Shown: positions 55,170 to 64,000 of the stretch, one piece after another
How the letters are laid out: every line of letters begins with the position of its first letter
Position numbering within the stretch: the first letter of the stretch is position 1
Assembly: GCF_030323865.1 (NCBI RefSeq)
Contig: NZ_CP066362.1
Span: forward strand, 2,418,001-2,482,000
Reading direction: 5' to 3'
Source of the DNA: Pseudarthrobacter defluvii
Lineage (GTDB): Bacteria; Actinomycetota; Actinomycetes; Actinomycetales; Micrococcaceae
DNA length: 64,000 bases
The notes under the pieces: generated by a model
Told to the model about the DNA's origin: nothing
The model's database searches: none
Seen by the model: only the letters and a program-made list of their open reading frames with translations
Made by a program: the position numbers and the translations under genes

Positions 55170-56759
55170 CTAGTCTTCCAGGTCCACTTCCCGGACCATT
55201 TCGGCGCCGATGCCCGCCTTGATGGCATCCAGCACCTGCTGGGGAACGGAGCTGTCGATGGTCAGCAGCGCCAGGACCTGGCCGCCCTCGTTGGAGCGGG
55301 CCACCTGCATGCCGGCGATGTTGATGTTGTTCATGCCCAGGATGTGGCCGATGGTTCCGATGACGCCGGGGCGGTCGGTGTAGGCAACCACCACGAGGTG
55401 CTCGCTGATTGGGATCTCAACCTCAAAGCCATTGATGCCCACCAGCTTCTCGATCTGCTTGGGTCCGGTCAGGGTGCCGGACACGGAGATCTGGCTGCCG
55501 TCGCTGAGGGCGCCGCGCAGGGTCAGGACGTTGCGGTAGGACTCGGTCTCCGGGGTGGTGATCAGGCGGACGTTGATGCCGCGCTGCTCGGCGATGACCG
55601 GTGCGTTGACGTAGGACACCTGCTCGGTCACGACGTCGGCGAAGATGCCCTTCAGTGCCGCGAGTTCCAGGACCTTGACGTCGAGGGAGGAGATCTCGCC
55701 GGCCACTTCGACGTCGAACTGGGTCAGGGAGGCGTGGGTCAGTGCGGTGAAGATGCGGCCCAGCTTCTCGATCAGCGGGATGCCCGGGCGGACGTCGGGG
55801 GCAATGACGCCGCCGGCAACGTTGACCGCATCCGGCACCAGCTCGCCGGCGAGGGCCAGGCGGACCGACTTGGCAACGGAGACGCCGGCCTTTTCCTGGG
55901 CCTCATCCGTGGAGGCGCCCAGGTGCGGGGTGACCACAACGTTGTCGAGCTTGAAGAACGGCAGGTCGGTGCTGGGCTCCTTGGCGAAGACGTCAACGCC
56001 GGCGCCGGCGATCTCGCCGTCCTGCAGGGCAGTGAAGAGTGCTTCCTCGTCCACCAGGCCGCCGCGCGCCACGTTCACCACGTAAGCGGTCTTCTTCATC
56101 TTCTTGAAGGCGTCGGCGCCCAGCATGCCCACCGTCTCGGGTGTCTTGGGCATGTGGATGGTGATGAAGTCGGACTGTGCCAGCAGCTCATCCAGGGTGA
56201 CCAGCTGCACGCCCAGCTGCGCGGCGCGGGCCGAGGTGATGTAGGGGTCGTAGGCCAGGATCTTGGTGTCGAAGCCCTTGAGCCGGGCTGCCACCAGGGC
56301 GCCGATGCGGCCAAGGCCGATGATGCCGATCTTTTTCTCGAACAGTTCGATGCCCGTGTACTTGGAGCGCTTCCATTCGCCGTCCTTGAGGGCGGCGCTG
56401 GCCTGCGGGATGTGGCGGGCCAGGCTGAGGATGTGGCCCACTGTGAGCTCGGCAGCGGACACGATGTTGGACGTGGGGGCGTTGACCACCATCACGCCGG
56501 CCTGGGTGGCGGCCTTGATGTCCACGTTGTCCAGGCCTACGCCGGCGCGGGCGATGACCTTGAGGTTCTTGGCCGCGGCGATGGCTTCGGCATCCACCTG
56601 GGTGGCGGAGCGGACCAGGATGGCGTCTACGTCACTGATCGCCGAGAGCAGCTGGGAACGGTCGGCGCCGTCGGTCTGGCGGATTTCGAAGTCCGGGCCG
56701 AGGGCCTCGACGGTGGCGGGGGAAAGTTCTTCGGCGAGCAGTACTACGGGTTTTGACAC
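55170..56759 (-). CDS. serA: D-3-phosphoglycerate dehydrogenase
   Basis: A 529-residue enzyme for the first step of serine synthesis. Substrate and NAD domains have VIARAGVGLDNVDIKAA, IGIIGLGRIGALVAARL and VTPHLGASTDEAQEKAG with the catalytic Arg and His. After them come the intervening domain and a C-terminal ACT domain (VVVAYTDRPGVIGTIGHILGMNNINIAGMQVAR), the mycobacterial-type long form that is usually serine-sensitive. The GTG at 56759 has AGAGG seven bases upstream. A terminator separates it from ilvC. Confidence 0.97.
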   Translation of the reverse strand: MSKPVVLLAEELSPATVEALGPDFEIRQTDGADRSQLLSAISDVDAILVRSATQVDAEAIAAAKNLKVIARAGVGLDNVDIKAATQAGVMVVNAPTSNIVSAAELTVGHILSLARHIPQASAALKDGEWKRSKYTGIELFEKKIGIIGLGRIGALVAARLKGFDTKILAYDPYITSARAAQLGVQLVTLDELLAQSDFITIHMPKTPETVGMLGADAFKKMKKTAYVVNVARGGLVDEEALFTALQDGEIAGAGVDVFAKEPSTDLPFFKLDNVVVTPHLGASTDEAQEKAGVSVAKSVRLALAGELVPDAVNVAGGVIAPDVRPGIPLIEKLGRIFTALTHASLTQFDVEVAGEISSLDVKVLELAALKGIFADVVTEQVSYVNAPVIAEQRGINVRLITTPETESYRNVLTLRGALSDGSQISVSGTLTGPKQIEKLVGINGFEVEIPISEHLVVVAYTDRPGVIGTIGHILGMNNINIAGMQVARSNEGGQVLALLTIDSSVPQQVLDAIKAGIGAEMVREVDLED

Positions 56760-56814
56760 GGCTGATCCTCTGCGTTGCAGTCCTGGGGATGGAAACAAGT
56801 CTAGGCCGACGGAA

Positions 56815-56850
56815 AGGCCGGGCTCACATTGTTAAGTGTGAGCCCGGCCT
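56815..56850 (-). terminator. Terminator of the ilvBNC operon
   Basis: AGGCCGGGCTCACA (56815-56828), 8-base loop, TGTGAGCCCGGCCT (56837-56850), a perfect 14-bp stem, with TTTCC following on the minus strand. It lies 33 bases past the ilvC stop. Confidence 0.85.
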
Positions 56851-56883
56851 CACCGGTGCGTTCTCTGTGGTTGCGTCGCAGCC

Positions 56884-58508
<1,625 letters not shown>

Positions 58509-58510
58509 GC

Positions 58511-60418
58511 TCAGTCTTCCTCTTCCCATTCCGGGGTCATGTTGCGGGCAACCTGGATCTGGTCGTTGCTCACGCCGGCGGGCACCATCGGCCACACCAT
58601 GGAGTTGGGGCTCACCACGAAGTCGATAACCACGGGGCGGTCATTGATCTCGAGGGCCTTCTGGATGGTGGCATCAATGTCCTCTTCGCGCTCAACACGG
58701 AAGGACGCGCAGCCGTAGGCCTCCCCCAGCTTGACGAAGTCCGGGATGCGGACGGTGTCATGGCCGGTGTTGAGGTCGGTGTTGGAGTAGCGGCCCTCAT
58801 AGAAGAGGGTCTGCCACTGCCGCACCATGCCCAGCGAGGAGTTGTTGATGACAGCAACCTTGATGGGGATGTTGTTGATGGCGCAGGTGGCCAGTTCCTG
58901 GTTGGTCATCTGGAAGCAGCCGTCGCCGTCGATGGCCCAGACCACGCGGTCCGGCTCGCCCACCTTGGCGCCCATGGCCGCCGGGACGGCGTAGCCCATG
59001 GTGCCGGCGCCCCCGGAGTTGAGCCAAGCGTGCGGGCGCTCGTACTTGATGAACTGGGCAGCCCACATCTGGTGCTGGCCCACGCCCGCCACGTACACGC
59101 CCTCGGGACCGGTCAGCTCGCCAATCCGCTTGATGACCTTCTGCGGGGCGATGAGGCCGTCGTCCGGTTCGGTCCAGCCCAGCGGGTAGGTGTCCTTGAG
59201 GTTGTTCAGGAACGCCCACCAGGTGGTGAGGTCCGGGGTGCCGGAAGCCTCAAACTGGCTCCGGACGGCCTCGGTCAGCTCCGGGATGATCTCCTTGACG
59301 GACCCGACGATAGGCACGTCCGCGGTGCGGTTCTTGGAAATCTCGGCGGGGTCGATGTCCGCGTGGATGACCTTGGCGTTGGGCGCAAAGGTCTTCAGCA
59401 CGCCGGTGACGCGGTCGTCAAAGCGGGCGCCGAGGGTGATCAGCAAGTCGGACTGCTGCAGGGCAGTGACGGCCGAAACGCTGCCGTGCATGCCCGGCAT
59501 GCCCACGTGCTGGGGGTGCGAGTCCGGGAACGCGCCCTTGGCCATCAGGGTGGTCACCACGGGGGCCCCGGTTGCTTCGGCGAGGGCGAACAGTTCGGCC
59601 GAGGCGTGGGCCTTGACCACGCCGCCGCCCACGTACAGGACCGGCTTGGTGGAAGCGGCGATGAGCTTCGCGGCCTCCCGCACCTGCTTGTTGTGGCCGC
59701 GGGTGACCGGGCGGTAGCCGGGAAGGTCGATCTTCGGCGGCCAGGAGAAGGTCATCTGGCCCACCTGGGCGTCCTTTGCGACGTCCACCAGGACGGGGCC
59801 GGGACGGCCGGTGGAGGCCAGGTGGAAGGCCTCGGCCATCACGTGCGGGATGTCGTTGGGGTCGGTCACCAGGAACGAGTGCTTGGTGATGGGCATTGTG
59901 ATGCCCACGATGTCTGCTTCCTGGAAGGCGTCGGTGCCGATGACGCCGCTGGATACCTGGCCGGTGATGGCCACCAGGGGCACGGAGTCCATGTGGGCAT
60001 CCATGATGGCGGTAACGAGGTTGGTGGCCCCGGGTCCGGAGGTGGCGATGCAGACGCCCACCCGCCCGGTGACCATGGCGTAGCCTTGCGCGGCGTGGCC
60101 GGCTCCCTGTTCGTGACGGACCAGCACGTGGTTCATGGTGGAGGCCATCAAGGGGTCGTAGGTGGGCAGGATCGCGCCACCAGGCAAACCGAAAATGTCG
60201 TCGACGCCGAGTTCTTCGAGCGAGCGGACGATTGCTTGCGAGCCGGTCATCACCGTCGGGGGTACGACGTTGTTCGGCCCAAGGACAGGAGAGACGGCAG
60301 CAAGGTCGGCGACGACGGCGGCATGGTCAGCCGTCCGGTCGGCGCGTTCCGGGGCCTTGGCGGCTCCAGCGGACTTGGTGGCCATCAGCGAGGGGCTGAT
60401 GGGCGATCCTTTGCTCAT
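58511..60418 (-). CDS. ilvB: Acetolactate synthase large subunit
   Basis: A 635-residue ThDP-dependent enzyme that condenses pyruvate with pyruvate or 2-oxobutyrate, the first common step of valine, leucine and isoleucine synthesis. The catalytic Glu is in [21 protein letters not shown] and ThDP segments include [41 protein letters not shown] (GDG...NN). About 60 extra N-terminal residues precede the usual [23 protein letters not shown] is 4 bases ahead of the ATG. A leader-peptide attenuator lies upstream. Confidence 0.98.
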   Translation of the reverse strand: MSKGSPISPSLMATKSAGAAKAPERADRTADHAAVVADLAAVSPVLGPNNVVPPTVMTGSQAIVRSLEELGVDDIFGLPGGAILPTYDPLMASTMNHVLVRHEQGAGHAAQGYAMVTGRVGVCIATSGPGATNLVTAIMDAHMDSVPLVAITGQVSSGVIGTDAFQEADIVGITMPITKHSFLVTDPNDIPHVMAEAFHLASTGRPGPVLVDVAKDAQVGQMTFSWPPKIDLPGYRPVTRGHNKQVREAAKLIAASTKPVLYVGGGVVKAHASAELFALAEATGAPVVTTLMAKGAFPDSHPQHVGMPGMHGSVSAVTALQQSDLLITLGARFDDRVTGVLKTFAPNAKVIHADIDPAEISKNRTADVPIVGSVKEIIPELTEAVRSQFEASGTPDLTTWWAFLNNLKDTYPLGWTEPDDGLIAPQKVIKRIGELTGPEGVYVAGVGQHQMWAAQFIKYERPHAWLNSGGAGTMGYAVPAAMGAKVGEPDRVVWAIDGDGCFQMTNQELATCAINNIPIKVAVINNSSLGMVRQWQTLFYEGRYSNTDLNTGHDTVRIPDFVKLGEAYGCASFRVEREEDIDATIQKALEINDRPVVIDFVVSPNSMVWPMVPAGVSNDQIQVARNMTPEWEEED

Positions 60419-60474
60419 CGGACTCTTCCTTGTGGATCTTCTCTGGTTTTGGAACTGGTTAAAGCGGTAAGAAT

Positions 60475-60511
60475 AAAAAAACCCCTCGGCCTGGCGGCTT
60501 GTGAGGGGTTT
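60475..60511 (-). promoter_or_regulatory. Attenuator terminator of ilvBNC
   Basis: On the minus strand AAACCCCTC and GAGGGGTTT pair around a 15-base loop, and a run of seven T follows. It lies between the leader peptide and ilvB. In the leader model, stalling at Val/Leu/Thr codons would favour an antiterminator; when those tRNAs are charged, this hairpin stops transcription. The whole 60419-60823 gap holds this attenuator, the leader peptide, the operator-like site at 60645 and two hairpins past ilvD. Confidence 0.85.
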
Positions 60512-60536
60512 GCGCGTGACTGTTCGTTACCAGGGG

Positions 60537-60593
60537 CTAATGTGCCACGCGCTTGGTAAGGACGACGACGGTGCCGGCGGTAACGAGAGTCAT
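60537..60593 (-). CDS. ilvB leader peptide, 18 residues
   Basis: MTLVTAGTVVVLTKRVAH, then TAG. Val makes up five of the 18 residues, with two Leu and four Thr, which is what attenuation of a branched-chain operon needs. A GAGGG element lies 12 bases upstream of the ATG. It ends 26 bases before the attenuator hairpin. Confidence 0.85.
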   Translation of the reverse strand: MTLVTAGTVVVLTKRVAH

Positions 60594-60644
60594 GCGTTCA
60601 GTTTTCCCTCTTGGCAAGATGGGTGTCAACGAGCAACAACCCTA

Positions 60645-60659
60645 TCTCACCATGTGGAC
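60645..60659. promoter_or_regulatory. Operator-like site upstream of the ilvB leader
   Basis: On the minus strand GTCCA, CATGG, TGAGA, matching the leuB site in both halves. It is about 52 bases ahead of the leader peptide. GTGGAC (60654-60659) and GTCCAC (60666-60671) form a second inverted repeat overlapping it. Confidence 0.5.
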
Positions 60660-60705
60660 CCCGTTGTCCACCCTTTGATCCTATCGCAGCTCGATCACGC
60701 CCGGA

Positions 60706-60729
60706 GCCTGCCCAACTCAGGCGGCAGGC
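60706..60729. terminator. Hairpin in the ilvB/ilvD gap
   Basis: GCCTGCC (60706-60712), 10-base loop, GGCAGGC (60723-60729). It is next to the larger ilvD terminator and upstream of the ilvB promoter region. Confidence 0.4.
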
Positions 60730-60741
60730 GGAGGCTCCTTC

Positions 60742-60775
60742 CCCAAGCGTACGGCGCGGACGCCGAACGCTTGGG
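60742..60775 (-). terminator. Terminator of ilvD
   Basis: CCCAAGCGT, an A-A mismatch, CGGCG, loop CGGA, CGCCG, A-A, ACGCTTGGG (60742-60775). GGAGGCTCC (60731-60739) and GGAGCTTCC (60783-60791) can extend the stem. It insulates ilvD from the ilvB transcription unit. Confidence 0.85.
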
Positions 60776-60823
60776 TCCCCTCGGAGCTTCCTTATTAAGC
60801 CAAGCCACTAAGCGTAGGGCTTG

Positions 60824-62542
60824 CTAGCCGGTCCAGGCGCCCTGACTGGCGCTGTGGACCAGCTTGGCGTACTTCGCCAGGACGCCTTTGGTGTACCTGG
60901 CGGGCAGCGGCTCCCAGCCCACCTTGCGGGCCTCGAGTTCCGCGTCGTCCACCAGCAGGTCGAAGGTGCGTGCGGCGATGTCCACCCGGATCCTGTCTCC
61001 GTCCTTCACGAAGGCGATGGGGCCGCCGTCGACCGCCTCCGGCGCAACGTGCCCGATGCACAGGCCGGTGGTGCCCCCGGAGAACCGCCCGTCAGTGAGG
61101 AGCAGGACGTCCTTGCCCAGGCCGGCGCCCTTGATGGCGCCGGTGATCGCGAGCATTTCACGCATCCCCGGGCCGCCCTTGGGGCCCTCATAGCGGATCA
61201 CCACGACGTCACCGGCGTGGATCTGGCCGTTGTCGAGCGCGTCCAGGGCGCCCTGTTCGCGCTCGAAGACGCGGGCGGTCCCTTCAAAAACGTCGGCGTC
61301 GAACCCGGCGCTCTTGACCACGGCGCCTTCGGGAGCCATGGAGCCGTGCAGGATGGTGATGCCACCCGTCTTGTGGATGGGGTTGTCCAGGGCGCGCAGG
61401 ATCTTGCCGTCAACGTCCGGCGGGTTGATTGCGGCGAGGTTTTCCGCGACGGTCTTGCCGGTAACGGTGAGGCAGTCGCCGTGCAGCAGGCCGGCGTCGA
61501 GCAGTGCCTTCATGATCACCGGCACGCCGCCGATCCTGTCGACGTCCGTCATGACGTAGCGGCCGAACGGCTTGAGGTCGCCCAGGTGCGGAATTTTGTC
61601 GCCGATGCGGTTGAAGTCGTCGAGGGTCAGTTCCACTTCGGCTTCGCGGGCGATGGCCAGCAGGTGCAGGACGGCATTGGTGGAGCCGCCGAACGCCATG
61701 GTGACGGCGATGGCGTTCTCGAAGGCCTTCCTGGTCATGATGTCGCGGGCGGTAATGCCCAGGCGCAGCAGGTTGACCACCGCTTCGCCGGACTTGCGGG
61801 CGAATTCGTCACGACGGCGGTCTGCCGAGGGCGGTGCGGCCGAGCCGGGGAGGGACATGCCCAGGGCCTCGCCGATGCAGGCCATGGTGTTGGCCGTGTA
61901 CATGCCGCCGCAGGCGCCTTCGCCCGGGCAGATGGCCTTTTCGATGCGGGTCAGGTCTTCCATGCTCATCTTGCCGGCCGCGCAGGCGCCGACGGCTTCG
62001 AAGGCGTCGATGAGGGTGACTTCCTTTTCGGAGCCGTCCTCAAGTTTGACCCAGCCGGGCATGATGGACCCTGCGTAGAGGAAGACGCTGGCAAGGTCCA
62101 GCCGGGCGGCCGCCATCAGCATGCCGGGCAGGGACTTGTCACAGCCGGCCAGCAGGACCGAACCGTCGATCCGTTCGGCCTGCATCACGGTCTCCACGGA
62201 GTCGGCGATGACTTCGCGGGAGACCAGGGAGAAGTGCATGCCTTCGTGGCCCATCGAGATGCCGTCGGACACGGAGATGGTGCCGAACTGCATCGGGAAG
62301 CCGCCGCCCGCGTGCACGCCCTCCTTGGCGCCCTGGGCAAGCCGGTTGAGGGAGAGGTTGCAGGGGGTGATCTCATTCCACGAGCTCGCCACGCCAACCT
62401 GGGGCTTGGCGAAGTCGTCATCACCCATGCCGACGGCCCGGAACATGCCCCGCGCTGGGGCTGCATGGATTCCGTCGGTTACGACGCGGCTGCGGGGCTT
62501 GATGTCAGGCTGGGTATCGGTTGCGATCCGGCTGTCACTCAT
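60824..62542 (-). CDS. ilvD: Dihydroxy-acid dehydratase
   Basis: A 572-residue Fe-S dehydratase giving the 2-keto acids for valine and isoleucine. Cluster cysteines lie in [16 protein letters not shown] and the downstream [18 protein letters not shown]; Mg and substrate residues are in [24 protein letters not shown] chose the ATG at 62542 ([13 protein letters not shown]) because upstream codons have no family similarity. It has an operator-like site 97 bases upstream and its own terminator, so it is a single-gene unit. Confidence 0.97.
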   Translation of the reverse strand: MSDSRIATDTQPDIKPRSRVVTDGIHAAPARGMFRAVGMGDDDFAKPQVGVASSWNEITPCNLSLNRLAQGAKEGVHAGGGFPMQFGTISVSDGISMGHEGMHFSLVSREVIADSVETVMQAERIDGSVLLAGCDKSLPGMLMAAARLDLASVFLYAGSIMPGWVKLEDGSEKEVTLIDAFEAVGACAAGKMSMEDLTRIEKAICPGEGACGGMYTANTMACIGEALGMSLPGSAAPPSADRRRDEFARKSGEAVVNLLRLGITARDIMTRKAFENAIAVTMAFGGSTNAVLHLLAIAREAEVELTLDDFNRIGDKIPHLGDLKPFGRYVMTDVDRIGGVPVIMKALLDAGLLHGDCLTVTGKTVAENLAAINPPDVDGKILRALDNPIHKTGGITILHGSMAPEGAVVKSAGFDADVFEGTARVFEREQGALDALDNGQIHAGDVVVIRYEGPKGGPGMREMLAITGAIKGAGLGKDVLLLTDGRFSGGTTGLCIGHVAPEAVDGGPIAFVKDGDRIRVDIAARTFDLLVDDAELEARKVGWEPLPARYTKGVLAKYAKLVHSASQGAWTG

Positions 62543-62638
62543 AGCGGAAAGTCTAGGGCTCGGACAGCGCCAGAACGACCGGTTGGCGGAGGTAAAGGCG
62601 GAAATGCGGCAGATTACTGCCCGATTGGTGGACGCGCA

Positions 62639-62653
62639 TCTCATATTTCGAGA
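62639..62653. promoter_or_regulatory. Operator-like site upstream of ilvD
   Basis: TCTCA, five bases, CGAGA on the plus strand; on the minus strand TCTCG, AAATA, TGAGA followed by TGC. It matches the leuC/iclR site at 16 of 19 positions. It lies 97 bases ahead of ilvD, inside the 260-bp gap with the membrane-anchored gene; I see no other feature in that gap. Confidence 0.6.
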
Positions 62654-62802
62654 CAGTCCGGGCGCCAGTCCGCCCAAGAGCTCTCCGACGGCGGGCAACC
62701 GCGCGGCATTTCCTCCGTGCGCGCGGCGTCTCTGGACAGCAGTGGTGACCCGACGTAGCGTCGGGGCAGGACACCCATCCACCTTGGACCGAAGGGCCTG
62801 CC

Positions 62803-63993
62803 ATGGACATTATTTTCTGGATCATCCTCGTCGTCATCATCGCCGCCATCATCCTGTGGCTGCTGAACCGCAAGAGAACAGCCAACCCGCCCGGCGGACC
62901 GTCAGCCGGCACCGGGACCGGCGGGACCCGGACCGACGGGGCCCTCGAGGGCGGCAGCGCTGCAGCGTCCGCCCAGGCCGCTGGAACCACCGGCATCCCC
63001 ACAGCAGCTGGATTCGGCCGGCCGGCTGAACCGGCAGCGCCCTCCACGGCCGAGGAACCGGCGGACTCCGCGGCCACCTCCACGCGCGAAGCAGCGGGAG
63101 GTGCCACCGGAACCGGGGACCAGGGCAACGCCAGCGAGGGCATGCCCGGACAGGAAACCAGCGGGCACGGCACCTCCGACAGCAGCCAGGAGCAGGAAGA
63201 ACGACGGCGCCAGGACGAGGCCGCCGACCAGGCGGAGTGGGAAACCCAGTGGTCCGAAGCTGGGGCCGGATCCCGGTCCGGTTCCTCCACTACAAGCGGA
63301 ACAGCAACGCCGCCGGCGGCTTCGGCCGGCACCGCCTCCCCGGAGACGGCCCCGCATCGAGGTGCAGCGGCGGAGGCTCCCACAGGCCAGCCCTCCCCCG
63401 CCACTGCCCGCCCCGTGCACCATGACGAATACACGGCGCCCCACGCCCCGACGCTTCCGGGCGCGGAAACAGCCGCAGTGGAAAGCGCGGACGACGCCGG
63501 CACCCCGGCAGCCGAGCAGGCCGGCGGGCAGGCGCCCCAGCACCGGGCAGACACTTCCGGTTCAGTAAGCGCACCAGAAGGGGCTGCACAGCCAGCCTCC
63601 GCCGGCACTGCCCCGGGCGACGCCGGTGCCGCCGAAACACTGGAACGGGCACAGTCCTCCGCGCTGGTCGAGAACGGGGCTGACCATCACCAGCCATCCG
63701 GTCAGGGCGGGGAATTCCCCCAGGGCCCGAGCAGCGCCCCGGGGCACGGCACCGCCACCACTGAACCCTCCGGACACCTCGCAGCCGACGAGCCTTACGG
63801 CGCCGGCTCCGCAGCTGCGGGCCCCGACGGGAGCGGACCCGAGGACTACACGGTCAAGGGTGATGCGGCCGCGATGGTCTACTACGAAGAAGGACACCCT
63901 GACTATGAGCAGACCAAGGCGGAAGTGTGGTTTGAATCCGCTGCGCACGCCGAGGCCGCGGGCTTCCGCGCTCCGCGGCGCAAGCGGCTCTAG
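62803..63993 (+). CDS. Membrane-anchored low-complexity protein with C-terminal sunset-type domain
   Basis: A 396-residue protein. An N-terminal helix ([19 protein letters not shown]) anchors it, and residues about 30-345 are low-complexity Ala/Gly/Pro/Ser/Thr/Glu-rich. The last 50 residues ([21 protein letters not shown]...[19 protein letters not shown]) match a small C-terminal domain known as the sunset domain, found at the end of varied actinobacterial proteins. The function is unknown. It may display or recruit the C-terminal domain through a flexible linker. It is next to but divergent from ilvD. Confidence 0.8.
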   Translation: MDIIFWIILVVIIAAIILWLLNRKRTANPPGGPSAGTGTGGTRTDGALEGGSAAASAQAAGTTGIPTAAGFGRPAEPAAPSTAEEPADSAATSTREAAGGATGTGDQGNASEGMPGQETSGHGTSDSSQEQEERRRQDEAADQAEWETQWSEAGAGSRSGSSTTSGTATPPAASAGTASPETAPHRGAAAEAPTGQPSPATARPVHHDEYTAPHAPTLPGAETAAVESADDAGTPAAEQAGGQAPQHRADTSGSVSAPEGAAQPASAGTAPGDAGAAETLERAQSSALVENGADHHQPSGQGGEFPQGPSSAPGHGTATTEPSGHLAADEPYGAGSAAAGPDGSGPEDYTVKGDAAAMVYYEEGHPDYEQTKAEVWFESAAHAEAAGFRAPRRKRL

Positions 63994-64000
63994 CAGGACG

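Noticed and set aside
60423..60470. Possible second structure between the attenuator and ilvB
   Set aside because: I could find no stem longer than 5 bp; it is only the ilvB leader with its ribosome-binding site.

Overview
The window is a GC-rich stretch of chromosome from a high-GC Gram-positive bacterium. It is most likely Arthrobacter or Pseudarthrobacter (Micrococcaceae). The evidence is the actinobacterial gene order (ffh, amtB-glnK, ftsY, smc, mutM, rnc, rpmF, yceD, coaD, rsmD, recG, thiL, ddl, gpsA, plsC, murA, leuDC), an actinobacterial fused oleBC gene, frequent GTG/TTG starts, and several TANNNT boxes 6 bases ahead of start codons. I see no phage, transposon, CRISPR array or plasmid module. 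Almost everything is core genome.

Layout. 1-9500: the 3' part of thiC, an alpha/beta hydrolase, ffh, a glucose-6-phosphate dehydrogenase, glnK-amtB, an MFS exporter and ftsY. 9500-18000: smc, then the divergent olefin cluster oleA-oleBC-oleD. 18000-28800: mutM, rnc, rpmF, yceD, coaD, an aminotransferase/spermidine-synthase-like pair, rsmD, recG, a DhaL/FakA-like gene, thiL and a DUF3515 lipoprotein. 28800-36300: ddl-gpsA-plsC-murA, leuD-leuC and a divergent IclR regulator. 36300-42600: a DUF1697 gene, a pair of membrane GTPases, tRNA-Glu, tRNA-Gln and a heptad-repeat membrane protein. 42600-55100: HAD phosphatase, gltX, FAH hydrolase, metallo-beta-lactamase-fold hydrolase, a hypothetical gene, ilvE, leuB, metG and an FtsX-type ABC exporter. 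55100-64000: serA, ilvC-ilvN-ilvB with a leader-peptide attenuator, ilvD and a membrane-anchored low-complexity protein.

How the genes work together. Branched-chain amino acid synthesis dominates the right half: ilvB/N, ilvC, ilvD, ilvE, leuB, leuC/D. A shared operator-like motif (left half, 5-base spacer, invariant TGAGA on the gene strand) lies upstream of leuC/iclR, ilvD, ilvB and leuB. It points to one regulon controlled by the IclR protein encoded next to leuC. The ilvB leader adds attenuation. A second theme is protein targeting and chromosome maintenance (ffh, ftsY, smc, recG, mutM, rnc).

The most interesting items are the ole cluster with its OleB-OleC fusion, the multi-site branched-chain regulon, an apparent ATT start codon for yceD, a 64-bp nested palindrome beside serA, the paired membrane GTPases with unequal G4 motifs, and a two-helix heptad-repeat protein whose promoter carries two palindromes. 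I did not find a clearly new defence or mobile system.
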